Assembly: GCF_910589235.1 (NCBI RefSeq)
Contig: NC_060964.1
Location: 944,071 to 1,008,070, forward strand
Origin: Vespa crabro
Lineage: Eukaryota > Arthropoda > Insecta > Hymenoptera > Vespidae
DNA: 64,000 bases
Direction of reading: 5' to 3'
Part shown: positions 1-12,728 of the stretch, one piece after another
Numbering within the stretch: the first letter of the stretch is position 1
Layout: every line of letters starts with the position of its first letter
Program-made: the position numbers and the translations under genes
The notes under the pieces: model-generated
The model's input: the letters and a program-made list of their open reading frames with translations, nothing else
What the model was told of the DNA's origin: nothing
Databases searched by the model: none

Positions 1-490
1 TAATTCCTGAATTATAGTTTTTATTAGTTTTTTCTCTCTCTTTCTGTATTTTTTTTGTTTTGTTTTGTTTGGATAATCTAACACTAAGTTTTCCATGGTA
101 TCTTCAATAATTACTATATCTTCTCAATTTGTTAATTAGCTTTATATGCTTCACTATTACAAATTACATATCAACATACAAAGATTTTATTTCCATTAGA
201 AATTTTTGTTTGTTGGGTACTGTATTGAACATTCAACAAATAGCGTCGCAAACATATGGTGTTACGAACGATACTAACTCGTTTAGGACGGTTTCAACAT
301 GTATGTGTACCCCATGGAATACGCCGGACAAATTATGGTAATAAATTGGTAATTAAAAACAAAAAAAAAGCAGTCACAATAATTATATCCCCTGTTTTTT
401 CTCACGTGTCATGGTTATATATACATTATGTTATATAAAGAAAAAAAATGAAAATTGTTCCGTTAAAAATATTTTTTTTTTTCTTCCTTT

Positions 491-510
491 TTTTTCCTTT
501 TCTTACAACG

Positions 511-549
<39 letters not shown>

Positions 550-581
550 ATTATCTTATTGCGTTGTAAAAGAAGGAAAAA
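491..581. repeat. Inverted repeat with AT loop (hairpin)
   Basis: The arms 491-516 and 556-581 pair with about two mismatches. The core TTACAACGCAATAA (503-516) is matched exactly by TTATTGCGTTGTAA (556-569). The loop is a TA/TTA microsatellite. No coding content. It could be a small palindromic element or a cruciform-prone repeat. Confidence 0.75.
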
Positions 582-945
582 AAGATAAGATAAATATATT
601 GTAAATTAATAATAATAATAAGAAGAAGAAGAATAATAATAAGAATCATAATAATAATAAAATAAAAAAAACGAAATTTAATTCGAGAAAGGATCTATAT
701 ATCTCGTAGGATTTCGTTTCTTTAACGACGTTAAATCTAATCGATCGATGCGAAATAACGATTTTATTCTTTTACGATTGCGCAATCGCTCGCATACTTA
801 TAACGAGTTTACGTTAAATCGAATCTCGGTTGATTTCTTCTTACACACGTTCCTGTTTATATCGTTGAATTAATCTCTATTCTTGCCAGAAGCCGCCGTG
901 TCGCAATAGCCGGATTGTGCTCCTCCTAAGATGGATGAGCGCTGG

Positions 946-953
946 TATATAAA
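946..953 (+). promoter_or_regulatory. TATA-box-like element, candidate internal da promoter
   Basis: TATATAAA sits in a locally less AT-rich block (about 880-1040), 300 bp before a da coding exon. Initiation would be expected near 975-980. A short ORF beginning ATGGATCGTCG at 1012 stops at TAG after nine codons and cannot splice in frame to the next exon. A transcript from here would therefore use a downstream in-frame ATG, for example in exon 3431-3567. Vertebrate E-protein genes do have internal promoters near this point, but use of this one is inference. Confidence 0.3.
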
Positions 954-1083
954 AGCGTTGTGTTGTAACCGAAAGCACGATCGACGTTTCCTTCGTTCTA
1001 CCCTATCCACGATGGATCGTCGTCGAAGCTTTTACCATTAGGTTTACGTATAAGCGTAAACAATTAATTTATTTACAGATAAT

Positions 1084-1084
<1 letters not shown>

Positions 1085-1137
<53 letters not shown>
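1085..1137. repeat. (CT)n microsatellite
   Basis: Near-perfect CT dinucleotide run of about 50 bp. Confidence 0.95.
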
Positions 1138-1145
<8 letters not shown>

Positions 1146-1247
1146 TTGTGTTCCTTTTTTGTTCCCTCCACTTATTCTCCCCCTTAAAAAAAGAAAAAAA
1201 AAACAATACTAAAAATCACTTTCAATTAACTTTTTTCTTTTTTACAG

Positions 1248-1332
1248 TATGGCTCGGACGAATTCGGACAAGACTCGCCGAGATATACATCGCCTAAAGC
1301 TGCGGCCCTTTATGCAGATCCATATTATATCG
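1248..1332 (+). CDS. da: da exon, first visible coding exon
   Basis: The acceptor is tttttacag at 1239-1247 and the donor is gtgagt at 1333. The exon enters in phase 0 and leaves in phase 1. It encodes a peptide containing [14 protein letters not shown] and ending ADPYYI. This aligns with the DSPGYPSSK segment of vertebrate TCF4/TCF12, just after the vertebrate alternative first exons. The encoding exon has no in-frame ATG, so translation must begin elsewhere. Confidence 0.88.
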
Positions 1333-4300
1333 GTGAGTTGAAAATGATTTTCTTTGTTCTTTTTTTTCTTTGGTTTCTTTTTATTATTCTTTTATTTTTC
1401 TTTAGTATTATTATTATTTTTTTATTTTTTATTTTTTTTATTTTTATTTTTTTCTTCATTGTTGCAAGCATTTTATACATGACTTTGTAAACATATTGTT
1501 AAGCATACGTATGCTCGCTACGTACATATGTGCGTCTAGATATCTTCTTCTCTATATATTAGTTCGAAATCGCATAACGATTCTAATAGACGATAAAGCG
1601 ACTTTACGAGCAACGGTAATATTCGGCTGTTTAACGTTCGATCGTAAAATTCGTCGCTCTGTCTGTCGCGCGCAAAAACAATAACAATCTTGTTATTCGC
1701 TCGTATCCGACGTTCCAACGTCGAAGTTCTCCCGCCGCGAAGATTTACGAATATCTGTGTTCTGATTAAAAAATAAAAAGAAAAAGGAACAAAGAAAAAA
1801 AAAGTAGGAGAAAATGTACACGTGCCAATAAAAAAACTTGTACATATATGTATAACACGTTGTATGTATTTCATTTTTTCGTGTGATATCAAAATGATTT
1901 AATCGATAAGTGATAACACGATACGGTATTAAAGAAAAATATATTAGTTTATTAAGCTTAATCTTTTACAGTGACATATATACGTTTGATTCATCAATCT
2001 ACTTGGTGATAGATTAACGATATATTCAATTTATTTTTTTTTATATCTTTTTAATAAAAAAAAAAGACAGAAAAAAAAATGAAAGCAATGAAATGTTTTT
2101 TTTCGTTTCAATGATAGTTAAAGGGTCGTGTAAAATTTTCATTGAAGTTTAACTTATTCGATGGACAATATTTGTAATGTTTAACGAAAAAAAAAAAACA
2201 AACAAACAAACAAAACAAAAAATAATAAGAATATATCGTATGAAAAATAGACAGATAATAAATGAAAGATTTTTTTTTCGGAGACATCCGGTAGAAAAGC
2301 TTTTCCAACGGCTTATATAAATTGAAGTTATGAGACGACACGAGAGGCGAAAAGTTTTATCAAGCATCGAATGCCGCCATTAGAAGAGTTCGTAGAAACA
2401 GTCAGAATAGTTTGGCTTAGTTTCATTTCTTTCGTTGTGAGAGCCTCAGAAACTACAAAAAGGAATTATATCAAGGAAAAGTATCAAGAGTAACGTTTCG
2501 CGGACAGCTTATTGCTGTTGTTTTCAACTGAAATAATAGTCTTTCCTACCACCAGCAGTGAACAATTTTCTTTGACATTAGGTGTCAGGATGAAAGACAA
2601 CGTTGAGTTCTTTGGTTGTCGCAATAAGGTTTTCTCAAAAAAATGTACCGAATAATCGAGAAACATATCTTTTAACATAATTTCGTCGGCTATTAATGTA
2701 TTAGGGGGACCGGAAAGTAATGTCGCTTTCTTAAATTAAATTCAAACGAATGAATTTTTAACAAGTTTTTATTTTTAATCACAATCAAATAGCGACATGC
2801 GCAGAAACGACATTACTTTCCGGTCCCCCTAATATATACATGCGATCATTCCTTTGCGTGTGCGACGCATTCCTTTGGTCATCGAACAGGCCATGTTATT
2901 TGTTGTTGATATGTTTTCAAATATCGTCCTTATCGAAAATCTCCCTCTTCACTTCTCCTCATCCTTTTCCTTCTCCTCCCTATCGATCGGTTGTAACATA
3001 ATTCTTAGGATTCACATAAATCGGATAATTTAATCGTAACCACTTCAACAAAATATCTAAAGCTTTTTTTTGTTTATAATTTGGATTGTTAGTTTGTTAT
3101 ATATATATATAACATGAGGAAAAAATTAAGAATGAAATTATTATTCTTAATTATGATTTTATGAAAGATCATCGTTTATATATCAGAGATTATATGGATC
3201 GGAAAAAAAAGAGAAAAAAGAATACAGTTATACTAATACAGTTATAATAATAAAAACGACGATATTTTAACTCAGTAGTTTTCTAATTTTAATAACTATG
3301 TAACCTTTGAGCTATATCGTCAATCACTTCTCGCTAAGAATCGAAAATCATGTGTATTTTTAGATGTTAAGAGAAAAGATATGATCGATGAAATATATAT
3401 GTGTGTGCATTCTTTTTCTCCCATTTATAGATGGGAATGCAGCGGGTACGGGTCCAGGTGACCCATGGACGGGAGGTGGCGGCGGAGTTCAGCCCCCCTA
3501 CAGTGGATACGCTCCCCCTCACCTAGCTCAACCAGCCTACCCCATGCACCTACCCCATGATCCCATGGTAAGTAGTTTTCTTGCGTTTTTACTTCTGGAT
3601 ATTTCTTTCTTTCTTTTTTCTTTTTTTTTCCCTCTTCTTCCTTACTCCAGAAAGTTCGAAAACGAACGAACGAATGAATGATCGATCGATCATCAACCAT
3701 GACATATTCTCTTTTTCTACGAACATTTTTTGTCGAACTTTTTAACGAATCACGCGAGGAGAGTGTTTAACTTGGAAAAAAAAAGAGAAAAGAAAAAAAA
3801 TTCTCACGTCGAGATGATACATCCAATGACCAGCGACATATTGTAGCTTTCCTGAACCATAAAAAGTTAAACGATAGAAAAAACATAGTTGTGCTAAATC
3901 GAAATAAAAGAGAAGGAAGGCGAGGTATATAAGAAAGAGAAAAAGAAGAAGGAGGAGGAGACTTTTGCTTCATCTTCTTCCTCTTCTTCGAAAGATGACC
4001 TTCGAATTGATTCGTCGACTCCCAGCGTTAGCGTAAATCAAATCGAGGAGTGTAGGCATCGAGTACCGGTTGAGAGGCACTGTTGACAGTGCTCCATGTA
4101 CGCGGAGTAACGTCAAATGAGTCATTGGGTGCTATATATAGATTCGCCCTCCCGCTACTTCGTGTTTCTAGTCAAGTGCAGCCTTCGTTTGATTTACGTT
4201 GTCCATGGTTACCACGAAATTCTGCTCTTCGTGGCATCCTGGATTCCCTACCATCTATCCATCCATCCATCCATCCATCCATCCATCCATCCATCCATCC

Positions 4301-4484
4301 ATCCATCCATCCATCCATCCATCCATCCACCCACCCATCCATCCATCTATCCATCCTTCCATTCTCTCCCTTTCCTCTACCATCTTTTCGCCCAGTCCAA
4401 CCTCCCCCACACTTTCCTCCCTTCCTTGCACCTTCAATTGTCCATTCTTCTATCTGTTCTCTTTTATTTCCTTCGATATATTTT

Positions 4485-4520
<36 letters not shown>

Positions 4521-5220
4521 CTTTTCACAAAACAACGTCGTTAAAATCATTTGAAAGATTTGTGAATTTTTGGCCTTGAAAATATCTTTTCTTCCGATTT
4601 TTCTTCGATACTTCGATGATAAATCATATTGTTAAAAAACATCGTTAGCATCTTCTAACGCATTCGTTCGTTCTTTCATTCTCGTGTTTTTATTATTGTA
4701 ATCAAAAATTTTCATGAATCTTCAATAAAAAGAAAAAAAAGGAAAGAAAAAAAGATGGAAAAGAAAAAATAAAGATAAAACACCACACTATACAGTCGCG
4801 TAACATCGTCGTGACTCGATCCACAATTCGAACTTTTCGTAGGCGTTTGGGCTCTTAATTTGTTGATAAATACGTGCCTCTCTACGCCCTCGGTGGTGCT
4901 TAAAATTAGACGTTTTACGAGCAATTTCAGTAGGTGCAAGAGAGCGCTATCCCGCTAGGCGTATCCGATATCAAAGCTAATGTTTAGAGATTAAAGCGAG
5001 GTAATATAAGAGTAAAAAGAGTCCTTTGAAAAATAATGATTTCTTTCTTTTTTTGCTTTCTTCTTTTTTTTTGTTCGCTAAAAAAAATGAGAAGCGATCA
5101 TACGTATGAAGATTCGTCTTACGTTTTTTATTTTTATTTTCATTTATTTTCATTCCTTTTTCTCTCTTTTTTCTTTCTTTTCTTTTTTTTTTCTTTCTTA
5201 TCTTTTTTTTCTTTTCTTTT

Positions 5221-5253
<33 letters not shown>

Positions 5254-6321
5254 CTTATTTGTTCTAATAACGTCAGTCATGTTTTCAGGCATACTCGGCG
5301 ATGTCACCGAACGGTGAACCAGCGGCGCCAATTCTTGGCTCAGCTGTAACTAGCGCGGCTTCGCTTCCGCCGATGTCGACATTCCGAGGTAGTGCCGCTG
5401 TTGCGGTAGCAGCGGCGAACAGTGGCACTGGAGCACCTTCTCCGGCCTCTTTGCAATATAGTCATAGTCCTGGTGCACCGACCACTGCTCCATCGGCGCC
5501 AAACGCCGCATCCGCAAACAATCAACAACCATCAACGGGGGACACGCTCGGCAAGACCCTTGCATCTGTAGTGAGCACACGAGTACGTTACTTTTATTTC
5601 TTTCATTGTTATTAATTATATTTAATTTGTAATCATTTGATATTATCAAATATAAATTATATAAAAAAAATTGTGTGTGTGTGTGCGCGTGTACATATCT
5701 ACATATGTGTGTATATATAAAGTATTATGAAATATTGTAGATGTTCTCTCATGTTATTTCGTGATAAACATTGCTTAAGATCATAAAGATTGTTAAATGG
5801 ATTGTTAAATAGATCTAGTAATTTAATTTGTAGTCATTTGTCAAATATAAATCACGGAAAGAATATATATATATATACATATATGTAAAGTATTATAAAA
5901 TATTAAGTTGACATTTTCTCACATTATTCTATGATAAATGTCATTTAAGGTCGTAAAAATTGTTAAATAGATCTTATAATTTAATTTATAATCATTTGGT
6001 ATTATCAAATATAAATCATATAAAAATATATATATATATATAAAGTATTATGATATATTATAAGTAGACGTTTTCTTACGTTATTCCGCGATAAATCTCG
6101 TCTAAGATCGTAAAGATTATTAAATAGATTGTTAAATAGTAATTATTTCAAATATAAATAATATACAAAAAACATGCACGCGTGTGTATATAAAGTATTA
6201 AAAGTAGACATTTTCTCATGTTGTTTCACGATGAATGTCGTCTAAGATCGTAAAGATTGTTAAATAGTTCAAGTAATTTAATTTGTAATAATTTGGTAGT
6301 TCAACTATAAATCATGTACAA

Positions 6322-6396
<75 letters not shown>

Positions 6397-7999
6397 AGTA
6401 TAAAATATTATGAAGTAGATATTTTCTCACGTTATTCCATGATAAATGTAGTCTAAGGTCATAAAGATTATTAGGTAGATCTAGTCATATCTATATATGG
6501 TATTAACATATCACATTTGATCTCTACACCGGCATAAATGGAGTTAACATTATAGGTGACTTTACGCTCGTGACAAAGGAACAAAAGTGTCGTTTATTTT
6601 TTTATATCCTTTGTAAGAAGACATTAGATTACTCTTTTTTGAAAATCAATTTTTTTTGGATATTATTGATTTAAAATTCATGTCTGTTATTTGTGTTACA
6701 TTTTTATCCGCTATCATAGAGTGAATTTTGATCGATAACTATTGAGATTGATTTCTAAGAAAAAACGAGTTGAGTCGTCGTTGTCGTTTAATATGAATAT
6801 GTTAGATTACAGATGAAAAATATAATATATTCTATAATGAAATCTTTATGTATTACAGATCTATCCCACGGACCAATCAGTATCGAGTTATAGCAGCAAC
6901 CCATCCACACCAGTCAGTTCGCCACCACCCTTAACGGGATCGGCACCAGGTTGGGCACCTGGGGCTGCACCGGTGTCGCCACACTTCACGGCAGATCCAA
7001 ACCGTGGCACCATTCACATGGTACGCACCGATGCTTTTCGCGAGAAGACACAATAGATATACTTTCGTCTTTGGTAATCCGTTCGAGTTCGCATTTTTTT
7101 TTTTTTTAAGAGATTGCCTGGCCCAGAGATTATAATTTTATTGTATTTATATTTATATACGTATTATATTGTCTACGATTTCTTCCACGATTTTATTTTA
7201 CCGTTCAGATTTATATCGATCTTTGATCATAAAATCTTTACGAAGAATTTTAAATGCGAGTTCGAACCGTTAAACACGACTCGTCATTAATCGGTATGCT
7301 TTTTAAGAAAAATATTCAAAGAACATACATACATACATACATTACGAAATTCGTATCACAGTTCTTTTGTTTTGATTCTTTTTCTCTTTTTTCCTCCTTT
7401 TTTTTCTATGTTAGCGCACAAATCTCTCTCTCTTTTTTTTTTCCTTTGCATAATTATTTTTAACGTTTTCGAATCGACACGAGGAGTGCAATTAACGTTT
7501 AGATGGCTGCACGCACGCACCACTTCATTCTTTTTATTCCCAAGGGTGGTTTCAAGAAGTCTCTTTATAATAATAAAAAAGAAATTCTAGTTTTAAAAGG
7601 AATTTATGAAATTTTTCGGGTTTTAAGTCTATTCTTTTTCTTTTTTTTTTTCGTTTTTTTAATGGGAGAGGGTGAACTGATGGAAAGAAGAAGAAGAAGA
7701 AAAAAGGAGAGATGAAAACTTAAAATTATAAAAATCGATCATCTCACCCTCATTTTACACGTTTTGTTCTCACCATTTCTTCTTGTTTGTTGTGAGCGTT
7801 GTGTTGACTTGGTTGTTTCTTTTTTTTGGTTTTGTTGTTGCGTTGGTGTTGTGTGTGAAGCCGGCGCCTGAACAGCAGAGGCTAGACGATGCCATCGGCT
7901 TCCTTCGCGACCACGCCGAGGTGAGGATTGCCGATTTTGTTTTTTTTATTATTTATTTAGTTTTCAAATTATTCTAATTATACACATACACATACACAC

Positions 8000-8031
<32 letters not shown>

Positions 8032-8344
8032 TGATTATGCATGCCTGTGCCATGATAATGCGTGTTAATACTATTTATAATAATTCATATGCTCGTTTAA
8101 GAATAAATTTTCAATGCTTTTAATTAAAAACGGCACAAAAATATTTGTTTATCACGAACAGAGCACAAGTTTCATTCATAAAAAATGGATTTTCTTTATT
8201 TTATTATTTTGTTTGTTCTTTTTTTTTACTCATTTATTTATTTTTGTTTTTGATAGATTGTTATTCGCTTTTACTTTTTTATATGAGGACTAACACTCGC
8301 GATCGTACTTTTCAGAGCATGCACAACAAACTATCGTCGTCCAT

Positions 8345-8378
<34 letters not shown>

Positions 8379-8486
8379 AATGATAATGATAATGATGATG
8401 ATGATAATAATAATATATTTTTAACTAGAATTGAGAGATATGGCTAACGTGTTAAAATACATGTTTTTTTTTTATGAGAAGCGAAA

Positions 8487-8546
<60 letters not shown>

Positions 8547-9227
8547 AAAATAATAATTTTATCCCAAGTTATATGAAAACAATTAGGTAAAAATAAAGAA
8601 TTGCAATGATTTGTAATGATAGCAATAAGAATGCTTTTTTAAACTGATGTGTAATCGAGTCAAATTTCTGGTATTCTGTTGGTACAGGGAACGCGGATGG
8701 AGGAACGACTGGACGATGCCATAAACGTTCTCAGGAACCACGCGGAAAGCCAATTGGGCCTTCACTTAGGGCACGTTGGTCCACACGGTTCTATTTATTC
8801 TCACACATCACCACCGCAGTTGGACCATTTGGTAATGATTTATTAAAAAAAAAATTGATTTTATTACGTTAACATTGTGATTATACTGTCGTGATAATAA
8901 AAATGGATTATATTTTATTTTAGACAAGTCCACATCCTGCGGTAACGGTAGCGCAACCACCGGGTTCATATCCCGGTCTTACACCAACACCCGACACAGA
9001 CGGTTCTATTAAAATAGAAAGGTTACCTGTTACCAATGCCAGTAAGTTGATAAACGATGATGCCAATATCAAGTTATGTTTATTAAAGATTTACGGAATG
9101 AAAAAGAGATCATTGGACGCAATTTATTAACATCGTCATTATCACTCCTGTCATAAAGTAATATCTTTATATAATATACAGCATACATACATACATACAT
9201 ACATATATACATACATACATACATACA

Positions 9228-9261
<34 letters not shown>

Positions 9262-10546
9262 CATATATACATATATACATAGATACGTACATACATACAT
9301 ACATACATATATAAATACATATATACATAGATATATAATATAGTTGCAATGTCAATCTTGACAAGGAGTTTCAAGAAGCATAACAACGTATCGCTTTATC
9401 GTACAGTTCTATTCTTGGCATCGAATCATAGAACGAACACTTTTTCCCATGAGTTCTCCAAGAGAGAGAGGGGGGAAGGAAAAATAAGTGGGAGGAGAGG
9501 AATGTTAGCAGGTGTCCCACGATAGAATTCTAACCCGATAAGGAAATATTAGATAAATCACTGCTAGCTAGCTAAGTCATCGTAGAGTTCGTTGTATGTG
9601 TTATATACTCTTTATTATTATATTCTTCGAAGACCGTCCGTTTGTCTTTTTATCTTACCGCCTAGTATTTCTCTCTCCTTTCAGCTTTTTATCTTCGATT
9701 CCATTATGCCAATAAAGAGAATGCAACCGAGTCCTTCTCTTCTACGGATTAGGAGAGCTACCGTTGTTCGAAGTATGGAATGCAGGATTTTTCCGCAGGC
9801 ATAGAGAAATATGGGTTTTACTAGATTCTACGTGTAACTTCGTTAGAGATTATATTTTTCTATTTTCGATGGCTTTCGATCGTATTTGGTCATTGGAATT
9901 CGGAACGTTTTTTTAGGTCATAGATAAATCTTTGGAAATCTAAATGTCGTATCTTCGATTAGGAAAATCAAATAAAATTTAATGTCAAAGAATATAGACA
10001 TAAATATACTGAACACGAATTTGGTTCAGTTCTTTTTTCTTCTTTTTTTCTTTTGTGCTTCTTTTCGGTGCTAAAATGTAAACCACATTTACTACCAGCT
10101 TAGCAAACAATGCTGATCTATATCGAAATTCTTTCTGTACGATTTTTTTTTTTTTTTTTTTTTTTTTAAGAAATACGTATTCGATCTATAAATATGCGAA
10201 TCAATATAGGCATAGAGAGGAATGCGAAACGGTGAATTGTCAGACGAAAGAAGAGAGTGCATTTAAGGAGATAGCTGAATCGGAATCGAAGCTAAACATC
10301 CCCCATAAGCAGTAGTGCTTCCTGTTGGTAATTGGATGCTTTTCACGGTTTCGTGACTAAGCCTTATGCCCAAAGCACAAGGATAATTGTGAGAGATGTA
10401 TTATCGGCCGTGTTCGACGAAGGTCGGCTTTACTCTCCTCGTATCTTTTGTTTCCGTGTGAACGCATGTTCTACGATCTATAATTCGTAATAGATACAGA
10501 AACGATGATCCATTGAAAGACTACTTACAACGTAATATAATATTTA

Positions 10547-10596
<50 letters not shown>

Positions 10597-11012
10597 TCAT
10601 TTATTTGACAAATCGATTAACTCCATAAAAAAAAAAGTGGAAAAATGTGATGAAATAATATAAATTGCTTTTTAAAATTCATTTTAAAATATAAATTCAA
10701 ATAAACATTGCAGAATGCCTTGCTGCTGCATTAGAATTGCATTATTGTAACGATTTACATTAGAGTACGGAGTTAATCCGATTGGGTTCTGTAATAAATT
10801 ATTTTTTATTCGATAGCCAACAAAATTTTATCATTTAATGACATTGAATAATGGAAATTAGGGAAATTTATTGTAATTTATTGAAATCTTTTAAATATAA
10901 AAAGAAATTAGAGGACTATCAAGTTCTTTGACACTTAAATTTAAAAAAAATTCAAAAAGCGGAGTTAATTGATTTGACTTATAAACAGCTTATATATAAG
11001 TAATAAAATGTG

Positions 11013-11072
<60 letters not shown>

Positions 11073-12378
11073 TGTGTGTTAATCACAATCAATCGAATAA
11101 GATATTTAATTATTGAAAATAGATAAAATATTTAAGAAGAAAATCCTGTATCTCTTTTATTCCGTTTATCATTTCTAAGCGTACAAATAACAATGTGTTC
11201 TTAATATGAAGATGCTAAATGACATTATCAATAATGAGCAGAATACATCTCTTTAGAAAAGAGAAAAGATCCGCCGGACAGTAGCGGCGGTGAAACAAAA
11301 CCTTCGAGTAGTGAATTAGCAGCGGCCGGTGTAATTGGTACGGCGACGGTTAATTCGACGTCTCAAGGAAAAGGAACGAAGAGGTCGCGCAGGTAGTAAG
11401 TATCTTCTCATAGCTTATTTCCTGGAGTGAACAATTTTCCTTGTTTGCTTTTTCACTTTTTTTTTCTTCCTTTTTTTTATCTCTTTTGTTTTTTCATCCT
11501 GTCAAAGTCAGGTTTAAAAATAAAAAAGATATACAATATATATACTTATATATATATTAGGTTGGGGAAAAGGAAATCCATTATTTGTTTTTATTTTATT
11601 TTATTTTATTTTATTTTATTTTATTTATTTTTTTTTTTTTATTTGACCCAAATTGGACAATCCGAAACATGTTTAATAAAGTCTTGAAGTTCACGCAAAA
11701 ATAATGGATTTCTTTTTTCCCAACCTAATATATATATATATTTATATATATTGCATTCTTTTTTCGTATATATTTCACAATATTTATCGCGAATACTCAT
11801 GAATGTAAACATATTTTAAGTATATACATATTTATCTCGCGTATCATTCAATGAACTTATTTGAACTAACATCTTGTGTCTTTAAAAAAACCGTTGTTCG
11901 AGTGCTGACGAAGATTGTGATGATCCTGGCACCAAAGCGGTGCGTGAAAAAGAACGTCGACAAGCCAACAACGTTCGTGAAAGGTTAGTGAACACACGCA
12001 GTATGCACACATTGTTGCATCCTTTTTTTTCTTTTATGTATATATATGTATATATGTATATGTATATATATACATACATATATATATGTATACATACATA
12101 TATATATGTATACATACATATATATATGTATACATACATATATATATGTATACATACATATATATATATTTATAAATCCCTCATTTTCCCTATCATTTTA
12201 TATGTATTTTTCTACCTTTCCCTGGATTTATTCAGGATAAGATTTCGTCTTAATTTTAAAATGAAATTTCTAAAGTATATGACATGCACAAGAGATATTT
12301 CGGTGAAATTAAATATGCACAATATATGATGTTATAAATTACACATATTTGTATATATATATATGAATATATATATGA

Positions 12379-12429
<51 letters not shown>

Positions 12430-12691
12430 TTTTTATCGTAAATGGAGAGTATTGTTGCAAAAATACTTATTTATATTTTCTTCTTTAAACTTGGCATGCA
12501 TAAACTTTCGATTATTATTGAGACGTCCTTACGACTTTCCCATAATCCTTAAATCCGTTGCACTGCAAGGCCCGTATTCGAGCGTGAAAATTAAAATGTT
12601 GCTGGTTATCGTCAGAAATGATGGTAAAACGAGATAAATTAAAGAAAAAAAAAAAAAAAAAAAAAAAAAAACAAAAATAATAATAATAATA

Positions 12692-12728
<37 letters not shown>

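Larger units (their letters stand above)
1..1247. other. AT-rich non-coding DNA upstream of the first visible da exon (probably intron)
   Basis: No coding exon was recognised here. The segment ends in a T-rich tract and AG at 1246-1247, so at least its 3' end is intronic for a transcript that starts further upstream. It holds a hairpin (491-581), a TATA-like element (946-953) and a CT microsatellite (1085-1137), annotated separately. Confidence 0.6.
5571..6858. other. da intron containing a tandem satellite array
   Basis: Bounded by GT and tacag. Most of the intron is the roughly 150-170-bp tandem repeat at 5612-6490. The rest is AT-rich with no coding signal. Confidence 0.75.
9042..11256. 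other. da intron, 2.2 kb
   Basis: It carries an (ACAT)n array (9181-9330), a TA run (10551-10592) and a CT/TG run (11018-11080). Two blocks near 9440-9800 and 10220-10460 are less AT-rich than their surroundings, without ORFs. They could be intronic regulatory DNA, but there is no direct evidence. Confidence 0.6.

Noticed and set aside
931..1041. Short ORF MDERWYIKALCC... as an alternative da first coding exon
   Set aside because: It stops at TAG before any donor that could join it in frame to exon 1248. Its ATG also lies upstream of the predicted start from the TATA element.
4083..4579. Long ORFs on both strands with IHPS / MDGW repeats
   Set aside because: They are translations of the (ATCC)n array and a poly-T tract inside a da intron.
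9069..9386. Minus-strand ORFs rich in MYVCMYVC
   Set aside because: They arise from the (ACAT)n microsatellite.
11396..11410. U12-type donor GTATCTTCT at the end of the KRSR exon
   Set aside because: Using it would put in-frame TAG and TAA codons into the exon. The donors at 11393 and 11396 keep frame.
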